20,453 nucleotides of DNA from Phycisphaerales bacterium UBA4658 (GTDB lineage: Bacteria; Planctomycetota; Phycisphaerae; Phycisphaerales; UBA1924), in the NCBI GenBank assembly GCA_002405485.1, contig DHLW01000173.1:1281-21733 (forward strand). The letters run 5' to 3'. The first letter of the stretch is position 1, and the number at the start of each line of letters is the position of its first letter. Positions 5,894 through 14,447 of this stretch are shown here, piece by piece. The translations under genes were made by a program, and so were the position numbers. The notes beneath the pieces were generated by a model. That model was not told where the DNA came from. It saw only the letters and a program-made list of their open reading frames with translations, and searched no databases.

Positions 5894-8014
5894 ATGCTTG
5901 CCCGCGAGTTGCACATCGCCGAGGAGTTTCCACGGGTGTCGCTGGACCGTTGGCGTGGGCTTGTGGAGGCGGATCTTGCGGGGGCTGGGGGCGGGGAGGC
6001 GAAGGGGTTGTTCGAGCGGAAGCTGGTGACGCACACGTATGAGGGTGTGTACATCCAGCCGCTGTACACCGAGCTGGAGTGGGACTCGTCTGCGGGCCAG
6101 ACGGGGTGCTCGGGGTCGTCGCCGTGGGTTCGCGGGAGCGTGCCGCTGGGGACGGCGGTGGATGGGTGGGACATTCGTCAGGAGCATGGATGGGCCGATC
6201 CGGCGGAGTTCAACGCGCGGATGCTGGAAGATCTGAATGGCGGGGTGACATCGGTGCTGCTGCGGATGGACGCGGCGGGTCGAGCGGGGCTCGACGCCGA
6301 CGATCCGGAGGCGGCGAAGCTCGTCGGGGTGGATGGATGCACGCTGTCGAGCGGGGCAGAGTGGGACCGGGCATTTGCCGGGGTGCATGTGGGGATGATC
6401 GGGGTGACGCTGGAGGCGGGGGCGGCGTTCGTGGCGGGGGCGGCGCAGCTCATGGCATTGTGGGAGCGAGCGGGGCTGGAGGCGGTCCGCGCGCGCGGGG
6501 CGTTCAACGCCGATCCGCTGGCGGCGCTGGCTCGCGATGGCACGGTGCCGATCGCGATCGATGGGCTCCTGCACCAGATGGGCGATCTGGCGGCGTTCAC
6601 GTCAGCGCGGTATCCGCTGGTGACGAGCGTCCGCGTGGGCACGGCGGCGTATCACCACGCCGGGGCAACGGCGACCCAGGACCTGGCGTTTGCAATGGCC
6701 TCAGGAGTGGAGTATCTGCGGTTCCTGACAGGAGCGGGGCTCTCGGTGGACGCGGCGTCCAGGCAAATGCTGTTCTCGATGGCGGTGGGGTGCCACTTCT
6801 TCCTGGCGATCGCGAAGCTCCGCGCCGCGCGGCGGATGTGGGGCCGGGTGGTTGAGAAGTGCGGGGGCACGCTGGGTGCTGCGGGGATGCGGCTGCACGT
6901 GCGGACGAGCAAGCGGGTGCTGACGCATCGCGATCCGTGGGTGAACATCCTGCGGAACGCGGCGTGCGTGTTTGCCGCGGGCGTGGGCGGGGCCGAGGCG
7001 ATCGGAAGCGAGCCGTTTGACGGGGTGCTTGGTCCGGCAAGCGAGCTGGGCAGGCGTGTGGCCCGGAACACCCAGCACATGCTGATGGAGGAGGCGCACC
7101 TGCACCGGGTGTGCGACCCGGCGGGCGGATCACACTACCTGGAATCGCTGACCGAGGAGCTGGCCGACGCGGCGTGGGTGATCTTCCGGGACATCGAGCG
7201 GCGCGGAGGAATGCTGGCGTGTCTGAAGTCCGGGTGGGTACAGGAGCAGATCGACGCGTCCTATCGCACCCGCGCGAAGAACATCGCAACAGTCAAGGAC
7301 CAGGTGCTGGGAGTGAGCGCGTTCGCGAACCTGCTGGAGCGGCTGCCGACGCCGAAGATCGTGGATCTGGATCGCGTACGTGTGGAGGCGGTGCGTCGGC
7401 TTGGCGACCATCGATCGGCGTCGAGCCGGGACCGGGTCGGACAGCGGGACTTCGGAGACGGGGCATCGCTGACGGCGGCTGCGGTGGACGCGGCGCGGCG
7501 CGGCGCGACGATCGGCGAGATCTCGCGGCGCGTGTTCGGGACCGGCGTGCCGCTGGCGCTCTCGGCGGGGCCGCTGGCGGTGCATCCGTACGCGGAGCCG
7601 TTCGAGAGACTGCGGGACGCGGCGGACGGGTTGGCGGAGGAGTGCGGGCGGAGGCCGATCGCCGCGCTGCTGACGCTCGGGAGCGCGGCCGAGCACGGCG
7701 CGCGAGCGGGGTATGCGCGGAACTTCTTCCAGGCGGGGGGCTTTGAGGTGCGATCGGCGATGAGCGTGAGCCAGGCTGCGGGCGCGGGAATCGTGGTGAT
7801 CTGCGGGTCTGATGCGCAGTACGCGGAGGGGCAGGCCGAGCGGGCCGCCGCCGAGCTTCGAGCGGCCGGCGTGCGGACGGTGGTCCTGGCGGGTCAGCCC
7901 GGGTCGCGGGAGGGAGCGTATCGGGCGGCGGGAATCGACCGGTTCATCTTCGTGAAGTGCGATGTGGTGCGGACGCTCACGGAGCTGTTGAGCGAGGAAG
8001 GGGCGACGATATGA
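5894..8014 (+). CDS. mutA: Methylmalonyl-CoA mutase small (beta) subunit
   Basis: This is the structural, non-catalytic partner of MutB in the B12-dependent mutase heterodimer. The 706 residues follow the mutase fold: a TIM-barrel-like part with [79 protein letters not shown] and [17 protein letters not shown] (about residue 412), then a degenerate B12-binding-like C-terminal domain. Around residue 600 it reads [18 protein letters not shown] where the catalytic subunit has DxHxxG, so the cobalt-ligating His motif is absent, as expected of MutA. AAAGGG lies eight bases upstream of ATG. The stop overlaps the mutB start (ATGA, 8011-8014), which suits equal synthesis of both subunits. Confidence 0.93.
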   Translation: MLARELHIAEEFPRVSLDRWRGLVEADLAGAGGGEAKGLFERKLVTHTYEGVYIQPLYTELEWDSSAGQTGCSGSSPWVRGSVPLGTAVDGWDIRQEHGWADPAEFNARMLEDLNGGVTSVLLRMDAAGRAGLDADDPEAAKLVGVDGCTLSSGAEWDRAFAGVHVGMIGVTLEAGAAFVAGAAQLMALWERAGLEAVRARGAFNADPLAALARDGTVPIAIDGLLHQMGDLAAFTSARYPLVTSVRVGTAAYHHAGATATQDLAFAMASGVEYLRFLTGAGLSVDAASRQMLFSMAVGCHFFLAIAKLRAARRMWGRVVEKCGGTLGAAGMRLHVRTSKRVLTHRDPWVNILRNAACVFAAGVGGAEAIGSEPFDGVLGPASELGRRVARNTQHMLMEEAHLHRVCDPAGGSHYLESLTEELADAAWVIFRDIERRGGMLACLKSGWVQEQIDASYRTRAKNIATVKDQVLGVSAFANLLERLPTPKIVDLDRVRVEAVRRLGDHRSASSRDRVGQRDFGDGASLTAAAVDAARRGATIGEISRRVFGTGVPLALSAGPLAVHPYAEPFERLRDAADGLAEECGRRPIAALLTLGSAAEHGARAGYARNFFQAGGFEVRSAMSVSQAAGAGIVVICGSDAQYAEGQAERAAAELRAAGVRTVVLAGQPGSREGAYRAAGIDRFIFVKCDVVRTLTELLSEEGATI

Positions 8015-10281
8015 CCACGCGAGCGGCGAGCATCCCGAACTTCGCGGACATCGGGCTGGGAGAGGCAACGTCGGCGTGCACGCCGGAGGCGTTCGCGCAC
8101 GCCGTGCGTGAGCGGCACGGGCGGGGGCCGTTGGAACTGGGCTGGCCGACGCCCGAGCGGATCATGCTCAAGCCGGAGTATCACGCGACGGATCTCTCGG
8201 GTGTGGAGCATCTCGGGTCGTTGCCCGGGCTTCCGCCGTTTGTGCGCGGACCGTATCCGACGATGTACGTGCTCAAGCCCTGGACGGTGCGTCAGTACGC
8301 GGGCTTCAGCACCGCGGAGGCGAGCAACGCGTTCTACAGGCGGAACCTGGCGGCGGGGCAGAAGGGGCTGTCGATCGCGTTCGACCTGGCGACGCACCGC
8401 GGGTATGACAGCGATCACGAGCGAGTGGCGGGGGACGTGGGGATGGCGGGGGTGGCGATCGACTCGGTGCTGGACATGGACCTGCTGTTTGCAGGCATTC
8501 CGCTCGGCGACGTGAGCGTGTCGATGACCATGAACGGCGCGGTGCTGCCGGTGCTGGCCATGTACGTGGTGGCGGCGGAGCGGCAGGGCGTGAAGCCCGA
8601 GCGGCTGAGCGGAACGATTCAGAACGACATTCTGAAGGAGTTCATGGTCCGCAACACGTACATCTATCCGCCCGGGCCGAGCATGCGCGTGGTCGGGGAC
8701 ATCTTCGAGTTCACGGCGCGGCGAATGCCGAAGTTCAACAGCATCTCGATCAGCGGGTACCACATGCAGGAGGCGGGGGCGACGGCGGATCTGGAGCTGG
8801 CGTACACGCTGGCCGACGGGCTTGAGTATCTGCGGACGGGTGTGCAACGCGGACTGGACGTGGACGCGTTTGCGCCTCGGTTCAGCTTCTTCTGGGCGAT
8901 CGGCACGAGTTTCTTCATGGAAGTCGCGAAGCTCCGGGCGGCGCGGCTGCTCTGGGCGCGGATCGTGAAGGCCTTCGGCCCTAGGAGCGACAAGAGCATG
9001 TCGCTGCGGACGCACAGCCAGACGAGCGGGTGGTCGCTCACGGCGCAGGATGTGTACACCAACGTGGTGCGGACATGCGTTGAGGCGATGGCCGCGACGC
9101 AGGGGCACACGCAGTCTCTGCACACCAACGCGCTGGACGAGGCGCTTGCGCTGCCGACGGACTTCTCGGCGCGAATCGCGAGGAACACGCAGCTCTTCCT
9201 GCAGCAGGAGACCGACACGTGCCGGGTGATCGATCCGTGGGGCGGGTCGTACCTCGTGGAACGCCTGACGCATGAGCTGGCGCACCGGGCGTGGGAGCAC
9301 ATCCTGGAGATCGAGGCGCTTGGTGGGATGGCCAAGGCGATCGAGGCGGGCATTCCGAAGCTGCGCATCGAAGAGGCCGCGGCACGCACGCAGGCGCGGA
9401 TCGACTCGGGTTCGCAGACCGTGGTGGGCGTGAACAAGTTCCGCCCGCCGCACATGGACAAGGTGGAGGTGCTCAAGATCGACAACAGCGCGGTGCGTGC
9501 GGCGCAGATCGAGCGGCTCAAGGCGCTCCGGACGGCGCGAGACTCGTCGGCGGTGCAACGCACGCTCGGTGCGCTGGAAGACGCGGCGCGATCGGGCAGC
9601 GGCAACCTGATGGAGCTCAGCGTCGACGCGGCCCGGGCGATGGCGACGGTCGGGGAGATCTCCGATGCGCTGGAGCGCGTCTTCGGGCGGCACTCGGCGA
9701 CGATCCGTTCCGTCCAGGGCGTGTATCTTCGCGAGGCGAGCGGGGGAGGTGGAGGAGGCGTCATGCACATTCGCGAGCGCGTGGATCGGTTCGTCGCCCG
9801 CGAGGGGCGCAGGCCGCGGATCCTGATCGCCAAGATGGGTCAGGACGGGCACGATCGCGGGCAGAAGGTGGTGGCGTCGGCGTACGCGGACATGGGCTTT
9901 GACGTCGACATCGGTCCGCTGTTTCAGACGCCGGAGGAAACGGCCCGGCAGGGCGTGGAGAACGACGTGCACGTGATTGGGGTGTCCTCGCTGGCAGCCG
10001 GGCACCTGACGTTGGTCCCCGCGCTCGTCGGTGCGCTTGAGAAACTCGGGCGATCGGACATCCTGGTGGTGGTGGGGGGAGTGATTCCGCCGCAGGACTA
10101 TCCCGCGTTGTTCGATGCAGGGGCGTCGGCGGTGTTCGGCCCGGGAACGGTGATCACCGACGCCGCGGGTAGACTGCTGGACCTGCTGGAGGCGGACTCG
10201 ACCTCGGGCGAGGCCGGTGCGGCGGGTGGTGGGGTGGCGAAGGAAGCGGGAGGGGCGGGGGTGCGGAGGGGTGGGCGTTGA
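8011..10281 (+). CDS. mutB: Methylmalonyl-CoA mutase large (alpha) catalytic subunit
   Basis: Adenosylcobalamin-dependent interconversion of (R)-methylmalonyl-CoA and succinyl-CoA. The catalytic barrel shows [20 protein letters not shown] (residues 82-101), [51 protein letters not shown] and [20 protein letters not shown]. The B12 domain has [10 protein letters not shown] with the cobalt-ligating His at residue 614, then [11 protein letters not shown] and FGPGT. The frame is open 18 codons further upstream, but ATG at 8011 follows GAGGAAGGGG and overlaps the mutA stop, so it is the likely start. At 756 residues it is somewhat longer than usual: there is a Gly-rich linker (about residues 574-580) before the B12 domain and a 30-residue low-complexity Gly/Ala tail. 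The partner mutA lies upstream and meaB 15 bases downstream. Confidence 0.96.
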   Translation: MTTRAASIPNFADIGLGEATSACTPEAFAHAVRERHGRGPLELGWPTPERIMLKPEYHATDLSGVEHLGSLPGLPPFVRGPYPTMYVLKPWTVRQYAGFSTAEASNAFYRRNLAAGQKGLSIAFDLATHRGYDSDHERVAGDVGMAGVAIDSVLDMDLLFAGIPLGDVSVSMTMNGAVLPVLAMYVVAAERQGVKPERLSGTIQNDILKEFMVRNTYIYPPGPSMRVVGDIFEFTARRMPKFNSISISGYHMQEAGATADLELAYTLADGLEYLRTGVQRGLDVDAFAPRFSFFWAIGTSFFMEVAKLRAARLLWARIVKAFGPRSDKSMSLRTHSQTSGWSLTAQDVYTNVVRTCVEAMAATQGHTQSLHTNALDEALALPTDFSARIARNTQLFLQQETDTCRVIDPWGGSYLVERLTHELAHRAWEHILEIEALGGMAKAIEAGIPKLRIEEAAARTQARIDSGSQTVVGVNKFRPPHMDKVEVLKIDNSAVRAAQIERLKALRTARDSSAVQRTLGALEDAARSGSGNLMELSVDAARAMATVGEISDALERVFGRHSATIRSVQGVYLREASGGGGGGVMHIRERVDRFVAREGRRPRILIAKMGQDGHDRGQKVVASAYADMGFDVDIGPLFQTPEETARQGVENDVHVIGVSSLAAGHLTLVPALVGALEKLGRSDILVVVGGVIPPQDYPALFDAGASAVFGPGTVITDAAGRLLDLLEADSTSGEAGAAGGGVAKEAGGAGVRRGGR

Positions 10282-10296
10282 TCGGCTGGAGTGACG

Positions 10297-11463
10297 ATGA
10301 GCACGGCACCAACCGGGAACGGAGCAGGCCCCCGGGTTGAGCCCGGCGGAGCGGACCTCGGACTGGGCGTGTCGGTGTCGCCGGCGATCTCGGATGGTCC
10401 GGTGAGCGTGGTGAGCGAACGGGGGCGGCGTCGGTCCCCTGAGCCGAGCGTTGAAGAACTTGCTGCCGGGGTGGTGGGGGGCGACCGGGCGATGCTCGGG
10501 CGGGCGATCTCGATGATCGAGTCGACGCATCCGTCGCGGATCGCGCAGGGGCGCGAGTTGCTCAGGCGTCTGGCGACCGGGCGCGAGGATCGAGCCCCGG
10601 CGGTGCGTGTCGGGATAACGGGCGTTCCCGGAGCGGGGAAGAGCACGTTCATCGAACGGCTTGGAGTCGAGTTACTGAGGCACGGCAGGCGGGTGGGGGT
10701 GCTGGCGGTGGACCCATCGAGCAGCGTGAGCGGCGGGGCGATTCTGGGAGACAAGACGCGGATGGCGGCGCTCGCGGCGGATGCTCGGGCATTCATCCGT
10801 CCGTCGCCGTCGGCCGGCGCGCTGGGAGGCGTAACGCGCACGACTCGCGAGTCGATCGTTGTCTGTGAGGCGGCGGGGTTTGACGTGATGCTGGTGGAGA
10901 CGGTCGGGGTCGGGCAGTCGGAGACGGCGGTCTCAGAAATGACCGACGTGTTCGTGGCGCTCATGGTCCCCGGGGCGGGGGATGAACTGCAAGGGATCAA
11001 GCGCGGATTGCTGGAACTGGTCGACGTCCTGGCGATCAACAAGTGTGACGGGGACAACGCAGCGCGGGCCAGACTCGCGGCGAGGCAATACGCCGGTGCA
11101 CTCCGGATGCTCCGGGGAGACTCCGGGGCAAGCGGTGCTTCGGGGCGACCGCAGCCGACGGTGCTCACATGCAGCGCGCTCTCGGGCGAGGGTGTCTGGG
11201 AGGTGTGGCAGGAGGTGGCGGGCCGGCACGCACGGCTGGTCTCGAACGGGGAGCTTTGGGAGCAAAGGCGATGGCAGGACCAACGCTGGCTGCACGCGCT
11301 CATTCAGGAGCGATTGCGGCAGTTGGTTCTGGAGACTCCTGGGGCGGCCCAGGCACTGGCCGACGCGGAGGCCGAGGTCCGGGCCGGGATCCGGACGCCC
11401 TTGGAGGCGGCCGAGGCGGTGGTGCGGGCAGTTGTTCGGACCCAGGGACGGGAGCCCAACTGA
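10297..11463 (+). CDS. meaB: Methylmalonyl-CoA mutase-associated GTPase (MeaB/ArgK family)
   Basis: A G3E-type P-loop GTPase that guards methylmalonyl-CoA mutase and gates cofactor loading and removal. Motifs: Walker A GITGVPGAGKST (residues 106-117), AVDPSSSVSGGAILGDKTRM with the family-specific switch region, RPSPSAGALGGVTRTT, ETVGVGQSE, MVPGAGDELQGIKRGLLE and the guanine-specificity NKCD (248-251). The start at ATG 10297 has GGAG five bases upstream; GTG at 10291 in the same frame is less likely. The first 50 or so residues (Gly/Pro/Ser-rich) precede the helical part and look unstructured. It lies directly after mutB, the usual association. ArgK is an older name for this family; arginine transport is not its function. 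Confidence 0.94.
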   Translation: MSTAPTGNGAGPRVEPGGADLGLGVSVSPAISDGPVSVVSERGRRRSPEPSVEELAAGVVGGDRAMLGRAISMIESTHPSRIAQGRELLRRLATGREDRAPAVRVGITGVPGAGKSTFIERLGVELLRHGRRVGVLAVDPSSSVSGGAILGDKTRMAALAADARAFIRPSPSAGALGGVTRTTRESIVVCEAAGFDVMLVETVGVGQSETAVSEMTDVFVALMVPGAGDELQGIKRGLLELVDVLAINKCDGDNAARARLAARQYAGALRMLRGDSGASGASGRPQPTVLTCSALSGEGVWEVWQEVAGRHARLVSNGELWEQRRWQDQRWLHALIQERLRQLVLETPGAAQALADAEAEVRAGIRTPLEAAEAVVRAVVRTQGREPN

Positions 11464-11473
11464 CCCCGGGGAT

Positions 11474-11511
11474 TTGCCTTTGGGGTTTGAATAACTTACT
11501 ATCGGATACAC
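11474..11511 (+). promoter_or_regulatory. Candidate promoter of the mce operon
   Basis: TTGCCT (11474-11479) and TACTAT (11497-11502) are separated by exactly 17 bases, a good sigma70-type layout in an AT-richer pocket. The mce ATG follows nine bases after the -10 and there is no Shine-Dalgarno, so the mRNA may be leaderless or have a leader of only a few bases. This breaks 5894-14396 into two transcription units, although read-through from meaB remains possible over the 48-base gap. Confidence 0.5.
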
Positions 11512-11516
11512 ATGTC
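11504..11516 (+). promoter_or_regulatory. Shared motif copy 2 (GGATACACATGTC)
   Basis: GGATACACATGTC lies just after the candidate -10 and runs into the mce start codon. It matches the minus-strand motif upstream of mutA at 12 of 13 positions. A protein bound here would block transcription start or translation of mce. Regulator function is inferred only from the sharing. Confidence 0.3.
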
Positions 11517-11985
11517 GCTTGAAGGGACAACATCGAGTGTTGGCGTCCGAGCCGTGAACCACATCGGGATCGCGGTCCGGTCATTGGATGCGCAGCGTGG
11601 TTTTTATGAGGGTGTCCTTGGTGCGCGGCTGGAGGGGGTTGAGGAGGTCGCGGACCAGCGGGTGCGGGTGGCGTTCTATGTGGTGGGTGAGGGGCCAGGG
11701 GCGGTTCGGCTGGAACTGCTTGAGCCGACCGGGCCGGAGTCGCCGGTTGCAGCGTTCATCGAGAAGCGTGGCGAAGGACTGCACCACGTGGCGTACACGG
11801 TGAGCGACCTGCGATCTCGGCTGGAGTGGTTGAAGGGCCGGGGCGTGCGGCTGATTGACGAGCATCCGAGGGCGGGGGCCCATCAGGCGCAGATTGCGTT
11901 CATTCATCCGAAGTCGTCGCTCGGGGTGCTGACGGAGTTGTGTCAGCCGAGCGAGGTTCAAGCACATCACGGAGGCACATCATGA
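11512..11985 (+). CDS. mce: Methylmalonyl-CoA epimerase
   Basis: Interconverts (S)- and (R)-methylmalonyl-CoA, linking the carboxyltransferase product to the mutase. The 157-residue protein has the vicinal-oxygen-chelate fold in two halves: AVNHIGIAVRSLD with metal-ligand His17, VRLELLEP (Glu68 at the second ligand position, where some family members have Gln), GLHHVAYTVSDL (His91/92) and GVLTELCQP with Glu142, the last ligand. Length is typical with a short His-containing tail. The start codon has no Shine-Dalgarno and sits nine bases from a candidate -10, so leaderless translation is likely. The stop overlaps the next start (ATGA, 11982-11985). Confidence 0.94.
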   Translation: MSLEGTTSSVGVRAVNHIGIAVRSLDAQRGFYEGVLGARLEGVEEVADQRVRVAFYVVGEGPGAVRLELLEPTGPESPVAAFIEKRGEGLHHVAYTVSDLRSRLEWLKGRGVRLIDEHPRAGAHQAQIAFIHPKSSLGVLTELCQPSEVQAHHGGTS

Positions 11986-13592
11986 CCGCCGCCCCGACCG
12001 CGTCGACCCCCGGGCCCGCCAGCAACGGGGCCCCACGGAGCAACACCGTGCCGATGGCGGTGCGGTTGGAGGAGTTGAAGAAGAAGCGGGAGCAGCTTGC
12101 TCTCGGCGGCGGGGCGGATCGGCTGGCCAAGCAGAAGGCATCTGGGAACCTGACGGCCCGGGAGCGGATCGACGGGCTGCTGGATGAGAGCAGTTTTCAG
12201 GAGCGGAACGGCTTTGCGCGGCATCGGTGCACGTACCTGGGCATGGCGGACAAGGAGATGCCCGCCGACGGGGTGGTGACGGGGACGGGGCTGGTGGACG
12301 GTCGGCTGGTGCATCTGGCCAGCCAGGACTTCACGACCGGCGGGGGCGCGCTTGGGGAGGTGCACGGGGACAAGATCGTGGAGATGATGCGGGCGAGTCT
12401 GAAGACGGGGAGCCCGTTCGTGTTCATCAATGACTCGGGGGGCGCGCGGATCCAGGAGGGGATCGACTCGCTGGCGGCGTATGGGCGGGTGTTCTATCAC
12501 AACACGCTGCTGTCGGGGGTGGTGCCGCAGATCTCGCTGATCTGCGGGCCGTGCGCCGGGGGTGCGGCGTACAGCCCGGCGCTGACGGACTTCATCATTC
12601 AGACGCGGCGTGCGCAGATGTTCATCACCGGGCCGCAGGTGATCAAGAAGGTGACTGGGGAGGAGGTGACGGCGGAGCAGCTTGGCGGTCCGGAGGCGCA
12701 CATGCACTACTCCGGGGACATTCACTTCATCGCCGACACGGACAAGGACGCGCTGGCGCTGTGCCGTCGGCTGCTGAGTTTTCTGCCCTCGAACAACACG
12801 GAGATGCCGCCGGAGAAGCCGTGGACGGGGGTCGTGGAGCGTGACGAGTCGCTGAACACGCTCTTGCCGGGGGATTCGCGGATCGCGTACGACATGCACC
12901 TGATCATCAAGAGAGTCGTGGACGATGGGGACTTTCTGGAGGTGCAGTCGACGTTCGCGGCGAACATCATCGTGGGGTTTGGTCGGATCACCGGTCAGAC
13001 GGTGGGGATCGTGGCGAGCAACCCGATCGTGAAGGCGGGCGCGCTGGACATCGACTCCTCGGACAAGGCGTCGCGATTCGTGCGATTCTGCAACGGGTTC
13101 AACATTCCGATCGTGACGCTCGTGGATGTGCCGGGGTTCTATCCGGGCGTGAAGCAGGAGTACGGCGGGATCATCCGCCACGGGGCGAAGCTGCTGTTTG
13201 CGTATTCGGCGGCGACGGTGCCCAAGATCACGGTGGTGGTGCGAAAGGCCTATGGCGGTGCGTACGTGGCGATGGCGAGCAAGGACCTTGGGGCCGACGC
13301 GTGTGCAGCGTGGCCGAGCGCTGAGATCGCTGTCATGGGCGCCGAGGGCGCGGTCGAAGTGATCTTCAAGAAGGAGATCCTCGAAGCGCAGGACAAGGCG
13401 GCGAAGCGTGCGGAGCTGATCGATCTGTATCGGAGCACGTTCTCGAATCCGTTCGTGGCGGCGGGGAGGCGGATGGTGGATGACATCATCGAGCCTGCGG
13501 AGACCCGCCGGTACATCGCGGGCGCGCTGCAGCAGTTCCGGAACAAGCGCGAGCTGAGGCCGGAGAAGAAGCACGGGCTGATGCCGCTGTAG
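11982..13592 (+). CDS. Acyl-CoA carboxyltransferase subunit (propionyl-CoA carboxylase beta / MmdA type)
   Basis: A 536-residue biotin-dependent carboxyltransferase of two crotonase-like halves that moves CO2 between carboxybiotin and propionyl-CoA. The N-half has FINDSGGARIQEGI and the oxyanion-hole GPCAGGAAYSPAL (from residue 189); the C-half has PIVTLVDVPGFYPG, RKAYGGAYVAM (Gly425-Gly426) and AWPSAEIAVMGAEGAVEVIF. GGAGG lies six bases before ATG, inside the mce end. The residue after GGAY is Val429, where propionyl-CoA carboxylase beta chains, as I recall, have Asp; hydrophobic residues occur in methylmalonyl-CoA decarboxylase and transcarboxylase relatives. Together with the two small genes downstream, this leans to an MmdA-type subunit, but carboxylase and decarboxylase cannot be separated by sequence alone. 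No biotin carboxylase is in the window. Confidence 0.92.
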   Translation: MTAAPTASTPGPASNGAPRSNTVPMAVRLEELKKKREQLALGGGADRLAKQKASGNLTARERIDGLLDESSFQERNGFARHRCTYLGMADKEMPADGVVTGTGLVDGRLVHLASQDFTTGGGALGEVHGDKIVEMMRASLKTGSPFVFINDSGGARIQEGIDSLAAYGRVFYHNTLLSGVVPQISLICGPCAGGAAYSPALTDFIIQTRRAQMFITGPQVIKKVTGEEVTAEQLGGPEAHMHYSGDIHFIADTDKDALALCRRLLSFLPSNNTEMPPEKPWTGVVERDESLNTLLPGDSRIAYDMHLIIKRVVDDGDFLEVQSTFAANIIVGFGRITGQTVGIVASNPIVKAGALDIDSSDKASRFVRFCNGFNIPIVTLVDVPGFYPGVKQEYGGIIRHGAKLLFAYSAATVPKITVVVRKAYGGAYVAMASKDLGADACAAWPSAEIAVMGAEGAVEVIFKKEILEAQDKAAKRAELIDLYRSTFSNPFVAAGRRMVDDIIEPAETRRYIAGALQQFRNKRELRPEKKHGLMPL

Positions 13593-13602
13593 GAGCGTTC
13601 AG

Positions 13603-13887
13603 ATGGCGATGCATGAGCGCACACAGACTGGCGGTGGTGGTGGCGGGCACGCCGGCGTGCCGAGCGAGCACCTGGCCGTGATCGTCGCGGCGGTCGCGGC
13701 GGCGCTTGGTCGTGGCGCGCGTGTGCGCGAGGTTCGGCCGGCGGTCATCTCACGGGCGATGTCGGGGTGGATGCGTGCGGCGCGGGAGTCGGCACCGCAC
13801 AGGCGGGCGCCGGTGGTGGGGGGTGGGGCGATGTCGCCGGGGCGGACCAATCCGCGGCCCAAGGGGCCGGCACTGGAGTATCCATGA
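13603..13887 (+). CDS. Small decarboxylase-complex subunit, MmdE/OadG C-terminus-like
   Basis: A 94-residue protein following the carboxyltransferase gene by ten bases, with AGGAG (13591-13595) seven bases before ATG. Its middle reads HLAVIVAAVAAALGRGARVREVRP and then SGWMRAARESAPHRR. That resembles the short motif found in small subunits of sodium-pump decarboxylases (MmdE and the C-terminal tail of MmdD/OadG): an Ala-rich helix, a basic turn, I/VRP, then Trp and a basic end. There is no membrane anchor, unlike OadG. The likely role is holding the carboxyltransferase and carrier together; this is inferred from family resemblance and position. The N-terminus is Gly-rich and its DNA contains a 16-base perfect palindrome. 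The stop overlaps the next start (ATGA, 13884-13887). Confidence 0.7.
   Translation: MAMHERTQTGGGGGGHAGVPSEHLAVIVAAVAAALGRGARVREVRPAVISRAMSGWMRAARESAPHRRAPVVGGGAMSPGRTNPRPKGPALEYP
13646..13661. repeat. 16-base perfect palindrome GGCACGCCGGCGTGCC
   Basis: A perfect inverted repeat about 45 bases into the 94-residue gene. As RNA it can fold as GGCACG-CCGG-CGTGCC, a six-pair stem with a four-base loop. It might tune expression of the two small genes relative to the carboxyltransferase, or may simply reflect Gly/Ala codons in GC-rich DNA. Confidence 0.5.
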
Positions 13888-14396
13888 AACTGCGAGTCAC
13901 GGTCGAGGGCAAGGCGTACGACGTCGTGGTGGACGTGCTCGAGGACGACCCGGTCGCGCCCAGCGCGGCCGCTTCTGGGATGAGTGGGCGTGCGCGGGCG
14001 CTCGGCGGACGGGCGGCCATGCCGATCGCCGAGCGGGAAACCGCCGCACGTGCGGAGAGCAACGGCACGCTGAAGGGAGCGGAGCGATCGGGCGCGGAGC
14101 GACCAGGGGCGGAGAAGAGCGATCCGGGAGTTGTCGTGGACATCTCGCTCTCGATCGCCGGGACGATCACGTCGGTTCGAGCCAAGGTCGGGGATGCGGT
14201 TCGACCGCACGAGGCGATCATGGCGTTTGCGGCGTCGAGCGCGCTCACGGGTGGAGGGGCGACGGGGAACGGGCTGGTGGGAGCCGTGCACGTGCCGTCG
14301 GCGGGAGTGATCACCGAGGTGCTGGTGCGCCAGGGCGACACGATCACGCCGAATCAGGTGCTGGCGCGGATGCGGGTGCGGAAGCCGGCGGGCTGA
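13884..14396 (+). CDS. Biotin-carrier-like protein lacking the biotinylation lysine
   Basis: A 170-residue protein built like MmdC/OadA-type biotin carriers: an N-terminal strand pair (KLRVTVEGKAYDVVVDVLE), a long Ala/Gly/Glu-rich linker and a C-terminal biotinyl/lipoyl fold from about residue 85. The fold aligns well: DISLSIAGTITSVRAKVGDAV for the first half and VPSAGVITEVLVRQGDTITPNQVL for the second. Between them, where EAMKM should form the hairpin bearing biotin, it has AFAASSALTGGGATGNGLVGA, with no Lys or MKM and about a dozen extra residues. No alternative frame restores the motif, so a simple frameshift is unlikely. It is co-translated with the MmdE-like gene (GGAG five bases upstream). 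It may be a structural carrier relative rather than a working biotin carrier. Confidence 0.75.
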   Translation: MKLRVTVEGKAYDVVVDVLEDDPVAPSAAASGMSGRARALGGRAAMPIAERETAARAESNGTLKGAERSGAERPGAEKSDPGVVVDISLSIAGTITSVRAKVGDAVRPHEAIMAFAASSALTGGGATGNGLVGAVHVPSAGVITEVLVRQGDTITPNQVLARMRVRKPAG

Positions 14397-14397
14397 G

Positions 14398-14428
14398 GGC
14401 CGACCAGGGGACCGGCCCAGGGTCGGCC
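14398..14428. terminator. Hairpin between convergent carrier and membrane-protein genes
   Basis: GGCCGACC (14398-14405) and GGTCGGCC (14421-14428) form a perfect eight-pair stem around a 15-base loop, two bases after the stop of the carrier gene. A second small hairpin, GCGGT-TCAAG-ACCGC followed by TTTGCTT (14443-14464), overlaps the end of the opposite gene. No strong U-tract follows the first. Position and symmetry suit a bidirectional terminator. Confidence 0.45.
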
Positions 14429-14447
14429 GAGAAGACGGGCATGCGGT

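Noticed and set aside
7660..7720. MutA lacking DxHxxG as a sign of a broken mutase
   Set aside because: The small subunit normally lacks the B12-binding His; MutB next to it carries the intact motif.
7894..10530. 878-residue open frame on the minus strand opposite mutB
   Set aside because: It is Arg/His/Pro-rich with no recognisable domain and lies antisense to a certain gene. Long antisense frames are expected in GC-rich coding DNA.
11967..13574. 535-residue minus-strand frame opposite the carboxyltransferase gene
   Set aside because: Same Arg/His/Leu-rich shadow composition; the plus strand has an unmistakable carboxyltransferase.
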